From Rotaria macrura (taxonomy: Eukaryota; Rotifera; Eurotatoria; Philodinida; Philodinidae): a stretch of 64,000 nt of DNA. Below the pieces are notes generated by a model, which saw only the letters and a list, made by a program, of their open reading frames with translations, searched no databases and was not told the origin of the DNA. Both the position numbers and the translations under genes were made by a program. The stretch is taken from assembly GCA_900239685.1 (NCBI GenBank), contig OENT01000187.1, forward strand, positions 103,524 through 167,523, given 5' to 3'. Of this stretch, positions 26,301 to 37,248 are shown piece after piece; the stretch's first letter is position 1; each line of letters begins with the position of its first letter.

Positions 26301-28199
26301 TGGTGAATGTCTTTCTTAACGTGATGATGATCAATCATGAACACTTTTTTCTTCCATAAATTCTGAAGGATGTTACTATTCTAAGGTAATCATAAAAAAT
26401 CATTCCTCCCAAAAACAAATTCATCTTACAGTTCTGTATACTTCGTTTAAAATCAAAATGGATACGACTTCTCATAACGTATTTTCCAATACAACCAATC
26501 GATCTGATCAACTTGGGGTTGAACTGTCGCAAATGAAGTTTTACCGAGTTTGTGATTGACAGATGAATCTTTTAATTATGTTGAATTCAGTATTTATAAA
26601 ATAATATCGTGACAATAACATTGGCTAATTCGTTTTTCGGTCCTCATTTCTGCAAGTAGAGTATCATTAAAAGCAATCTATAGTTATCTAGATAATTTTC
26701 TTGTACACTAGAACTTTGCTCGACTTCGAAAGTCAAAAGGCTTGATCTATAAATCAAATGAATCAAGTGTATCAATAACTTTCTCCGGTTTTATTATCAA
26801 CATACGAATATCAATGAGTCTACATAAGTTTATCACAAAATTGGGTATTCAATACTGTAGTGCGATTATCAATATAGCCTTACTGTAAGTATGCTGGCAA
26901 CTTATTTGATTTTATGACAGATACGTAATCATTAATGTTACACTGACTATGCCATAAGTACTGTGTCGAATCACATGGGATTTAAGATTCATTTCTCGAA
27001 TAGAGACAGCATAGTATATGATCGTCTAACTATTCTACTGGTAACTAATTAGTTATTCTTTTTAAAGTTTATCTTTGAATTATATTTCAAATTTTTTGTT
27101 ATTTTCATCACTAAAGAGAAAAATACTCAATAGCAATATTGTTTCCAGATCAGAAAATTTCAATAGATTTTCTTCGAAATAGATTGATTTCGATCGTATG
27201 ATTTTCTAGTGAGTAATTATTTACTCATACTAATAAATCTTTGTCAAGCAGACTATTTTAACTAAAAATGTGGAATGCTATCATATGCAAATAATTATAC
27301 CTAATACATAAAATAGTATTAGCACATAGATAGGAGACATTTAAAAAAATTTAACTGATCGATACGACTTAACGCTTAACTATATGTGCCCATGATGTTT
27401 TTATATTTCTTCAAACAGTCATACTACTGTTGGAGAAGCGCATTGTGTTGAAGAATCACTGATTCTCATGGAATCTTTCATTTGCTGAATAACCGAATAT
27501 GTGTAATAAAAAAGAAGTTCATGAGAAGTTATTGTCACTGCTGTGAATTATAAATGATGTTCTTTACTCGAGCAGAACATCTATTTTTAGCTGCACGAGT
27601 TCATTTATTTTCATTGAACATTGCGTACTAACACTCTTAGGGATTTTTCAAAGTATTGTGAATCAGATAGTGAATGCATATAGTCGACTAGCAAAAGATA
27701 TGGTGTTATCGTTTAAATGTTTTCTTTTCTCACGTACGACTATTTAACTGCCGTAGGTTTTCCTTTGCGAGTTTTCAATGAAAACTTCAATAAATCAATA
27801 TCTTCTTCTAATCTATTGAATAGTAAAGGTATTTCGAGAAGAGTGTGGCACAATTGTTATAAACAGAAATACTTGTTGGTATTCATCTTTTCAGTTTATT
27901 TGCTATGTATATATTTTCTTCATCTTGTTTATTAACTTCAATGAATAAGTATTAACCTTCTCATATCATATTGGTTAATATTAATACAGTAGACATCATA
28001 GTATCGCATTTTTTCTCTTAAGGATATTCTTCGTTACTCTCTTTTTTACTAGTATTTCATCGCATTTCTAAGCGCTGCTGAACGTCATAAATAAAACATG
28101 CATAAACAAAAAACAAAAACATATGTACAAACAGTATACAAGCAAAAATGTACAAACGATATATAATAAGAAAATAACCAAGAAAAAAAAACAGTCTCA
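20340..28199. other. Long gene-poor region
   Basis: About 7.9 kb with no supported coding exon on either strand. Open frames are short, AT-driven and lack splice-consistent partners; the longest (23396-23797) encodes a Phe/Ile-rich peptide with no family resemblance. There are scattered (CA)n/(TA)n tracts (about 21590-21640, 22520-22560, 22790-22805). It could hold long-range regulatory sequence for the bZIP gene, a non-coding RNA, or only unconstrained DNA; the sequence alone does not decide. Confidence 0.5.
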
Positions 28200-28851
28200 T
28201 CATTTGTATGCATGTGCTTGTGTATAATTGACTCGACTTGTTGAATTTGATTTACAACAGTAGCATCCACTGAACAAGGATCGATCGACTGGTTGAATAA
28301 GAAAATATGATTTCAATAAGGATTTTTGTTTTACATGTGCTTGATAGACCTTTAAGAGAGCGAACTGAAAAGATGAACATCGATTGTATTCATTTACTTA
28401 CTTGCATACTACGACCATTCACTATTTGTCCATCCATCGACTGAATTGCTCGTAAAGCATCAGCTTGTCTAAATTCATTCGATTCATATTTTTCTCTTCA
28501 TAATAATACCAAATACATACTTTTCAAATGTTACAAATCCGTAACCTCTTGATCGACCATTTTTTAATGGTACTTCAACATCGTAGACTTGACCAAATGT
28601 CTATCAATGATTATATAGATATGAGGAAAAACAAGAGAACATGCCTGAGCACAAACATACCGAAAAGATTTTTTCAAGTTCGATCGGTGACCAATAATAT
28701 GGAATATTTGAAATCCAAAGACGCATTGGTGTTGAATGTATTTTCTAGAATATGTTCATCTTGCTATATTCGATAGCCAAGATAAATAACTTACTTGTAT
28801 AGGTGTAGAAATATTTGGACAAGGTTTCGTTGACTGTTGAAAACAAAACAT
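28200..28851 (-). CDS. Single-RRM RNA-binding protein (RBFOX-like RRM)
   Basis: Exons on the minus strand: 28851-28795, 28744-28661, 28600-28521, 28468-28402 and probably 28364-28200; phases close, about 150 aa. One RRM with RNP2 RLWISNIPYY and RNP1 RGYGFVTF, separated by the usual spacing, then a helix ending in NGRSMQ. The closest pattern I recognise is the RBFOX RRM (RLHVSNIPF...GFGFVTF), but conserved RBFOX flanks are absent, so only the domain call is firm. The last exon, a lysine-, cysteine- and serine-rich tail, rests only on phase and an acceptor (TTTTCAG) and may be wrong. Its start lies 223 nt downstream of the LRRC40 stop on the same strand, and GAG immediately precedes GTGAAAATG as a possible acceptor, so it may be the third cistron of the TRMT10A-LRRC40 cluster. 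Confidence 0.72.
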
Positions 28852-29074
28852 TTTCACCTCGAATACAAATGATGAGCACATGGAGAACAGAACACATCGC
28901 TTTTATATATGTCTGACTGACCGTTACACTTCAATTAGGAACTAACGAAAAACAAAGAAACCGTTACGCATTCAAATACAACAGAACCGTTAGTGGCGTG
29001 TCATTTATTTTTAAACCCAAAAGATAAGTGAACAGACTACTAGACAGTGAAAAAACAAATAAAGCTTTCGTTTA

Positions 29075-32000
29075 TTATTCAATTAATTGATTCCGTAAGT
29101 ATTCCAATATGGCTTGTGTACCTTTGGCTACGGTAGCTGGCCGTGGTAATTTAAATGGATTACCTAATCACATAAGAAAGAGAAAAAGCAAGAAATAAAC
29201 AACTTTCTTTATCGAAACAAAGCCAAATATTGACCTGCAACATCGAGTGATTTAAGTAATGTACATTTGCTTAATTCAGGAGGTAATCGTTGAATATTAT
29301 TATTTCGCACATTGAACGTACATAATGTAGTCGAGATTTTCATGATACCATTTGCATCCAGCTCAGTCAATTGATTATCATTAGCAAGAATTTCTTGAAT
29401 TTGTTTTAGTTCATAGAGAACAGTAGGTAATCGAACGAATCTAATGTGGAAATCACGGAGTTATTGCCTTCATTAATATAATCAACATACTTATTCATCG
29501 ATAAATTGATAATTTGTAAATGTTCAAGTAAATTTAGTTCTGATGGAAGATCACTCAGACGATTAGTACTATAGACATTAAAAAAATGATCAGAAGAGTT
29601 TTAAAGTCGAATTTGTTCATACTTTAAATCTAGAAAACGTAATTCTTTCAGTTGTCCAACTTGTGAATTGAGTTGGAACAGACCATTCGACGACATATCA
29701 AGATGAAGTAAGTAATCAGACAACCGTACCAATCTAAATGTATTTATATTTATAAAATTGATCTTATCAAGTTGAACTTTTTTTCCCCACACCAATTCGG
29801 TTACAAAAAAAAGCACTACCCTTTGCTTCTTATAGGTTTAACTACATGCATGTATAATAAAAATATCTCACCTTTCCATGAATTCATAAACTATCTGACA
29901 CAATATATTAAACTTAATCAATTACATGTTTTCAGTAAATTACTTACGCAAGTGGCATTTCTGTGAATTTATTTTTTGCTAAATTAACATGTGATGGTTT
30001 CTCTTTAGAAATGAGTTCGTTGCATTCATCTGATAAAATTGAAGCATTTTTATGACTAAAATGAATACTAAGCATTGGCTGTTGTTCTTTGTTTTTATTT
30101 TTCTCTATTTACCTGAAATCCAATGTACCAGTACTTCGAACAACATGTTGTTCTGTGTATAAACGACGTTTTCTTTCATCCTCGGTTTCAACTGCTTTTG
30201 AAATATCGAAAGTTCTTTTATCATCGTTACTAGCGCTCCCATCATCAACTGTCAAGCGATTTCGAAGAAATTTCATTATAGATTCAGTTCCAAGCTACAA
30301 GTCGACTAATGAGCAATTATTTATTTCTTCATAAGTTGTTTTTTTTCTTTCTTACACGAATAACATCTTTTCGAATTTTCCCTAGTGGATTACCAGTCAT
30401 ACTAATATTCTTTATTTTCTTATTCAATGCAATTTTCGATGGTAAACTAAAGCGAAGAAAATGACAAGAAAAAATAAGTAGAAAATTAATGCAACAATAA
30501 CTATACTCGGCAAGATCATTATTCGTCACATCAAGTCGTTCTAAATTGGGTAGTAGAGCAATTTGATCGGACAGCACACGAATTTTATTGCCACGAACAT
30601 TGAGAGATATCAACGCTAAAAGTGGATCTAATTGAGTGTCGGTTATTTCTGTCAGTTGATTATCTGCCATATGAATTTCCTTTAAAAGAAAAAGTAATAG
30701 GATGATAGCTTTTTCTTTTTCATCATAGCAATGCTCATTTACTTTCAATCGAGAACATTGATTAAAGCATGGAAAGATTGCCAATCGATTGGCATTTGCA
30801 TAAATCTCTTCAAGATTAATTAAGTCTCCGATACTTTCCGGTAACTGTGTTAATTGATTATGACTAAGATCGAGTGATCGAAGATCTAGACAAGAAATCA
30901 TTCATTAGATATACGAATAGAATACTAGACTGAGATTCATCAGAATGTGACTTCGAACCATTTCAACTCTTAACTAATACTGACAATAGTCTGAAAATTT
31001 CAACAGTATGTAAATATAAGTTTGAGGTTACGTGGATGACAGAAAGATCTTCATTTTATCTCGAGCAAGATCTAGAGATACTAGACATCATCCAAAGATA
31101 TAAAAATCAATTGAATAGGTAAACCAAGTCAAAATAATCAAGCAACAAATGATAGGACAACGTACGAAACTCATAGCAACATGAAAGGACATAGAGTAAA
31201 ACAAGATGAATATGATTTTTCTAAAAAAAAAACGTCCTCCTTCAGTATCAAAGACATACTATAGAGAGCACCGAATTCGTGTGGAAGTGCTCGAAGACGA
31301 TTTTTTGCAACTGTTAATTTCGTTAATCTTGTTAAAAAACCAATTTCCTTTGGAAATAATTCAAATTCATTCTCAGATAAATCCTACAAGCATATGTCAA
31401 AATTAAAAATGAAATGAATATGTTTCATAACTGACTAGGTCTTGTAAATATGATAGCTGACCAATTTTATTGGATAATTTTGTTACATGATTGCGTGAAA
31501 GATTTAATGACAGAAGTGATGAACAATAAAAAAACCCATCGGACAATGTTGTTAATTGATTTTGACTGAGAACAAGCTTTTCTAAAGCTCTTAAACCTCG
31601 TATTGCGTCAGGTAACGATGTTAATTGGTTGTTTTGAATCTATGTAAAAAACAAAAGACAAGGGAAAAGTATGAAATGATACAAAACGAAGAGGAAAACA
31701 TAGAATACACACATTGAGAACAATTAAATAATTTAATGTTTCAATTTGATTTGGAAGAGTTGTTAATGAATTCGATGATAGGTCAAGTGTTTTAAGAGGT
31801 TCACGATTCCACCACGTTTCTGTATTATTTTGACTGAAATCTATTGTTTTTGTTTTTTGCCGTTGTTGATTTTCATCTTCAATTAGTTCTTCAGCAAATA
31901 TCTCTTGTGGTACTAGATTAGAATAAAAAATTCTTCATAATTGACAGACACAATTTAACAAATAATGTACTTTCAGTTAAGCCACGTGATGATAAATTCA

Positions 32001-32208
32001 GTTGACCATTCGTATGAGATCGTTTAATTAATTTAATTAAATAACTACGTGGTACTTGCTTGCCACTAGCAATGCCATATTCATCATCGTTGACATCATT
32101 CACAGAAGCAGAAACATTATTTCGTTTTTCAGGTCCTCGAGCTGTTCGATTAGTCGTTGACGAAGGTCGAAGTGGTGGCTGACGTCTAGTAGATGATGAC
32201 GACGCCAT
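29075..32208 (-). CDS. LRRC40: LRRC40-like leucine-rich repeat protein
   Basis: 13 exons, 648 aa (human about 602), minus strand: 32208-31971, 31912-31713, 31639-31436, 31383-31260, 30885-30743, 30679-30507, 30446-30356, 30294-30113, 30055-29948, 29733-29623, 29568-29491, 29440-29235, 29163-29075. All phases close. After a low-complexity Ser/Arg-rich N-terminus, GQLNLSSRGLTE and NNTETWWNREPLKTLDLSSN match the family. Roughly 20 LRRs (LxxLxLxxNxLxxLP) follow, interrupted by a charged linker (DDKRTFDISKAVETEDERKR). The C-terminus GNPFKLPRPATVAKGTQAIL then EYLRNQL matches the conserved LRRC40 end. The function of LRRC40 is poorly known. The ATG sits 6 nt after an acceptor-like CTAG (32215-32218) with a pyrimidine tract, only 45 nt below the TRMT10A stop codon. 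Confidence 0.93.
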
Positions 32209-32214
32209 ATAAAT

Positions 32215-32234
32215 CTAGAACAAGAAAAAAAAAG
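32215..32234 (-). other. Putative trans-splice acceptor of LRRC40
   Basis: On the minus strand a run of Ts, then CTTGTTCTAG, lies inside the 45-nt gap between the TRMT10A stop and the LRRC40 ATG. There is no room for a separate promoter and 5' exon, so this acceptor most likely takes a spliced leader on a polycistronic transcript. Confidence 0.6.
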
Positions 32235-32253
32235 AAGTTAACATCTTGTGCAC

Positions 32254-33180
32254 TTATAAATTAAGCGGAGGTGGATCTTCAGCTTCAGCAACTTCTGCTC
32301 GTCGTTCATGAACTTCAGCGCATGGTTGCAGTTCTTTTGGATGATTAGGTGAAAGAGTTAGTGGTATTTCTTCATCAATTTTTGTTTGAATGTCTTGTTT
32401 TCTTTTTGGTATATTCTGTTCGAAAGCTTTTTTCCAATCACCCAATTGAATGTAATTCAAAAGTATTTCCATTACATGATTGCAAGCAAGTACACGACGA
32501 GTGTTTAATTTAATAAATTCATCGATTGGTAAACGTGCATGACGCCATTTATTTTGTAGAGCTAATTGATGACATAAACCCTTTCGAGAATTATGATCAA
32601 CGATGCCACCGATAACGTAAACAGTTCGTTCATCAAGTGGTTCTGTACTACTAAGAACATTTTCTGATTCACTTGTTAAATATAGTATATCATCATGTAG
32701 AAATACGCTTTCCAACGGTTCATTTCGTAAATAAATATCCCAATTTTGTGCACTATTATTTTCCAAGCGTTTTTCTAATTGACCATCGACATTGGTTATG
32801 TAGAATTGACATGGTGCTGACGAACGACGATTTGCTGAATAGGAAAAGGCGATTTGCTTTTGTAAGCTACCTACATCTTTATCACTCATCATTGAATCAT
32901 ATCGACAATCAATACAAATTCGAATACGGCACGAAGAATTCTCCATGCGATTCGATTTAAGTCCATGACGAGTAAGAAGAGATGGATCTTCGGTATTTTT
33001 TATTTTATCAATACGTCGTTGTTTTTGTTTAGCCTTTTCTTCTTTCCGCTTTATCTTACGTCGTTCAAGCAACAACTCAAAACGTTTTTGTTTTCGTTGC
33101 TGATTTTTAGACATTGTTGATGGTTTATCCGTGTTGTTTATTGAGCTCGATGTGTGTTCTTCCGTAGTGGTGGTAGACAT
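32254..33180 (-). CDS. TRMT10A: tRNA (guanine-9-N1)-methyltransferase, TRM10 family
   Basis: Intronless, 308 aa. TRM10 enzymes methylate N1 of purine 9 in tRNA using S-adenosylmethionine and carry an atypical SPOUT fold. The N-terminal ~65 residues are a lysine/arginine-rich helix (RNA binding, nuclear targeting). The catalytic domain follows from about residue 86: RIRICIDCRYDSMM, NRRSSAPCQFYIT, DDILYLTSES, VYVIGGIVDHNSRKG (188-201; Asp195 is the conserved catalytic-region aspartate), LPIDEFIKLNTRRVLACNHV and a final helix GDWKKAF. The pattern fits TRMT10A/B; the cytosolic/nuclear A form is my preference. A short acidic/proline C-terminal tail is extra. The start codon directly follows a TTTAG acceptor at 33181-33185, and LRRC40 starts 45 nt after the stop. 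Confidence 0.94.
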   Translation of the reverse strand: MSTTTTEEHTSSSINNTDKPSTMSKNQQRKQKRFELLLERRKIKRKEEKAKQKQRRIDKIKNTEDPSLLTRHGLKSNRMENSSCRIRICIDCRYDSMMSDKDVGSLQKQIAFSYSANRRSSAPCQFYITNVDGQLEKRLENNSAQNWDIYLRNEPLESVFLHDDILYLTSESENVLSSTEPLDERTVYVIGGIVDHNSRKGLCHQLALQNKWRHARLPIDEFIKLNTRRVLACNHVMEILLNYIQLGDWKKAFEQNIPKRKQDIQTKIDEEIPLTLSPNHPKELQPCAEVHERRAEVAEAEDPPPLNL

Positions 33181-33949
33181 CTAAACCAATAAAAATGTAG
33201 TCTTCAGTTAGTTGTACCATAAAAGTATGAAATGAATAGGATACACTTTTAGACACCTAGAAATCTGACCGAATTTGATTAAGTGAAGAGTGATATGTGA
33301 AGCCCTAGAATATTGAAAAACTGATCTGGTGACGTTGTTTCGATCGACTATTGATGAAACATGCTCAACATATCTTTACTGAATGTTCATTATATTCTCT
33401 ACTAATCACTTGTCGAATACAAATGAATGATGTAATATTAGACAATACTACATGGCTTAAGGATACTCGTTAAGAGCATTATCTTGAATATACATAGTTA
33501 TACTTGATAGTTCGAAATACGTTTTCCTTACATTGCAACAATTTCTGTAGCATAGAAATCATAATAGTTCTTATTTCTCTGAAACGAAACCAATAAGTTT
33601 CAAACAATTTTGAAAATGTTTCAAGCTCCAATAAATCCTTAAAGCTCAATTAGTCATGATTCATCATTTTTTCATGTCGTCAAGTAGGTAGGTATAGGTC
33701 TCACCATTCCGACGATGGAAAAATAGAAAGATGTCACTCAATATATATTCGTTATTTTTCATTGGTTATTTCCTCTATCGGTCATAGTAGTGCATCCATT
33801 GTGTGCGCACTTATGCATCCTCTACTCTGAAGCATAGATGCTTAGTTTTTATTACTTTACTGTATAAAACCATTCTACATCGAAACCATTAATGTGGTCA
33901 AAAAAAGCGTTTGTTCAAATGCGCGAACTATTTTTTTCTCTTGTTTAAG
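33181..33949. other. Divergent intergenic region TRMT10A / zinc-finger gene
   Basis: About 770 bp between two divergent start codons; probably contains both promoters. Apart from acceptor-like motifs abutting each ATG (33181-33182 minus; 33948-33949 plus) I see no distinct element. Confidence 0.5.
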
Positions 33950-36834
33950 ATGTCATTAAATCGTGTTAATCTTGTTGATTACAACAGTCCATCATCATCG
34001 TCATCGACGCAACGTGTACTACATTGCACAATATGTAACATATATCCTCGAAGTCTGCAAGCTTATGTTGAACATTTGGATATCCGTCACCGTGACGAAG
34101 AAGTCGAAGTTGCATGTCCTGTAGATGGATGCGAGGAAACTTTTCCGTCTGTAGCTAGATTTAAAATTCATATAAGAAAAATTCATTCGACGCCAACGAA
34201 TAATAAAAGTTCAACATCAACAAGTGGACTTCTTTCGTCAACGAATTCGACAACAATAAGAACGAATAATGATATCGATGAAGCATCATCGGATGAGGAT
34301 GATGATACTCATCGTCGAAATAGTTATCTTAAACGACCGAAATTAGAAGGAAAGAAACGTTTTGGAACAGTGAGTCGAATGACAAAAATTGAGCCAAATG
34401 ATTCTATGGAATATGGATTGAAAAGTGAAGATGAATTTCCCGATGTAAGATTTTTCTTGTCACTTATTATTAAACAGAAGTTTTAACTTTAACATTTAAT
34501 AGATACAATTTGAAGATCCAGAATGGATGCCAGTGTCGGAGAGAGTATGTTCTTCATTGAAATATGCTTGAGTAATTCAAGAAATCTTTTATATTCATTA
34601 GCGTGGCACATTATATACACCAAATATGAGTTTAATGGGTGAAGATGAAGAAAGTGGCAGTGCAATGACGCCAGTTTCTCGAAGTGGTGGACGCGTACGC
34701 TGTTATGCACCGATTCCACATCCACCTCAATTACCTGAACTTTCAGAGCGTGTTCAAACGTGCTTGGAAAATGGTAAAGTAGTTTTTGTTGAATCATAAA
34801 TGAACAGAAGATATCATTGAGTTTGGTTTTCGTCGTTTTTACAAACAGGACAAGCAGCACAAGTATTACAAGAATTTATAAACGAAACAGCTGAGTTCTT
34901 CATGAAAACTTATCCACAATTAAAAACTGGTCGTGAATATCGTAAAATTGGATTGGCATTAATTAAAAAGTATCCTTGCCTAGCCGAAAAAGGCAATCAT
35001 CTTAAACCAGAAGTAAGATAATGAATTATTTGTTGTTTTCAATAATTAACTATTGATATACACATTTTCAAATAGGCTTTACTCTGTCGTAAATTATCAA
35101 TCAAAATGCGTAATATGCGTCAAAAAATTCGAGCTAAATCCGGTCGCATCGAAAAGAATGACAATCGAATACATCAGAATAGTAAGTTGATCATTTTATT
35201 GAAAATAAATGAAAAAATTCAATTTTTTTCTCCATCTAATTGAAGATGATGCTTATTATGATGCAATAACTGCTAAACTTCGTCAGATTCAAGGTCAAGT
35301 TCAATATTCAACATTATATAAACAATATCTATCAAAAACACATACTCGACGACGTGAATGGTTGAGTAACAATGCTGATCTTAATCTGTATGGTATTTTA
35401 CAAGAATTACCATTTATGGCTGGAAAAGAATTCGTAAGGATTGTTGAGAATAACAAAGCAGTCATTGATTCTAAAGTTGTTATTATGTGTTTTAGTTAAC
35501 CGGGGAATATGGTCTACTACGAGGTAGACATATTTCATCATTTAGTAAAACGACTGGTCTTGTACTGGATATATTAACAAAACATTTTGCTATACGAAAA
35601 CGTGAAAATATGGATTTAACATACCGTTTATGTTTAATGCAATTATGTAGAGCACTAAATTGTAATTTTATTATACAAAATAAACAGGTAGGGAATAGCA
35701 TACTGATTGGTTGAATTCGAAATCATAATTAATGAGAATTCAACATACTATGCTAGATGAATGAGTTAAGAATGAACTATTAATTAAAATATAGTATTTA
35801 TTAAGAGATACTTCTTAGTCATCATATTTCCTTATATTAGAATAGGAGTGACACCTACCATTAGTACTCATTAGAATATTCTCATAAGCATAGCAACGAA
35901 TTACATTTATTCTAGATACTATGACTGAATTTTCCAACTAGTAACAAATAGATATTGGAAAATGTAAAATCATGATATTAGTATAATCTTTTGTTTACAC
36001 TAAGATATAAGTATCTATTTAATAATCTCACGCTTATTCTTCTGCTAAACATTAAGATGTGTACGTTGGGCTGTTGACTGTCGTTAAAAGAGATTTTTTG
36101 TCTACCATGCTAAGTCGTAATTCTGTTTACTGATTTTCAACATATTTTAATAATCGAATCTTGAATTGGCTTCAGAGATTGATACCTATAAATTCTATCA
36201 GTCTCGTTTAAATCATACTGCCAATGTGCATGATACATCAAACATGAACTTAAATGGATGCTATAAATCTGAGTAGTTGTCTCTGATATTTCTACTAAAT
36301 AGACCGAATGGAAACATTTTACGTCGACGTAGAATATATATCATGAGAAATATTTCAAAGAAATCGAAATGATCTGAATTATTTCGGTTGAAATATGCAT
36401 ATTTGAATTCATTTTTATTTCTTCTTTTCTAGACTGACAGTGTAAAAGGAAATGATAAAGAATCAGATGATAGTAGTCATCTACGTTTAACCGTGATGGA
36501 TTTTGTAAACGGAACATCATCATATTTTCTCTTCTATGGTCGAAAACCGCTATGTGAATTAGCAACAGGTCAAGGCATGTTGAAACAAGCACTACTTCTT
36601 TTTCTCGTCACATTTGAAGTGTACATGGTTGAAATACCAGAAGAATATTATGGTACCAATATTGATTCATTGTTCTTTCAAAATTTATTCTTGTTTCTTT
36701 TTCTAGAAGCCGTAAGTTTACTTCGACTTGCCGTTTTTGGAAATGTTTACGAAAATGAAGTACCTGAATCAACTGAAGCTCAGCGTTTAGTGGCCATTAT
36801 AGAAGATGGTTTAAAAACATCAAACTTATCGTGA
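33950..36834 (+). CDS. C2H2 zinc-finger protein with SAMD-like C-terminal half
   Basis: Exons 33950-34444, 34503-34544, 34602-34773, 34849-35012, 35076-35181, 35246-35433, 35496-35687, 36433-36834; phases close, 586 aa. Residues about 25-80 hold two C2H2 fingers (CTICNIY...H....H and CPVDGCEETF...H....H). An acidic serine-rich linker and a basic stretch (KRPKLEGKKR) follow. The second half has a region of the type KTYPQLKTGREYRKIGLALI, then basic KMRNMRQKIRAKSGR, then TRRREWLSN. That order resembles uncharacterised SAMD3-like/transposon-related proteins of fish and other animals; this is a weak family impression. The final exon contains a 54-nt stretch (36653-36706) with a perfect donor/acceptor pair that is in frame either way, giving 568 aa if spliced. 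Intron 7 (35688-36432) is long and AT-rich. The start is fixed by an acceptor at 33948-33949. Confidence 0.75.
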
Positions 36835-37248
36835 TTACATAAATAGATGTCTATTTTAAATATACTTTTCTCCTTTTCCTGTCATTTGTTTTTTTTCTTC
36901 ATTGTACATAAATAATATTCGCAACTTGACTTGCCGCTAAAACAAGATGATAATAATTATATATATATATATATAATTTCATTGAAAACTTTTTCTCAGC
37001 TATTTTCTATTTTAAAATTCTTCATGTGTGAATTATTCTCATCAATTTATAAATCAGGTCGAATATCAGGTATTTTCTGACAGATTAAGAGAAGAACGAA
37101 ATTTTCAGAATTTATTTTAAATCTATTCAGTCTCATTGTGTGATCGATTAAAACAACGGTATGGGTATTGTGAACAAAATTCACAATTATTGTTTCTTGT
37201 TGGTTAGTAAGAAAATAGTTTCATGTGTAATTGTATTTTTCTATCTAG
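36835..37248. other. Short intergenic stretch with (TA)n
   Basis: AT-rich, with a (TA)n run at about 36958-36976. It probably holds the 3' end of the zinc-finger gene and the 5' end of the next gene, whose first exon I could not place. Confidence 0.5.
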
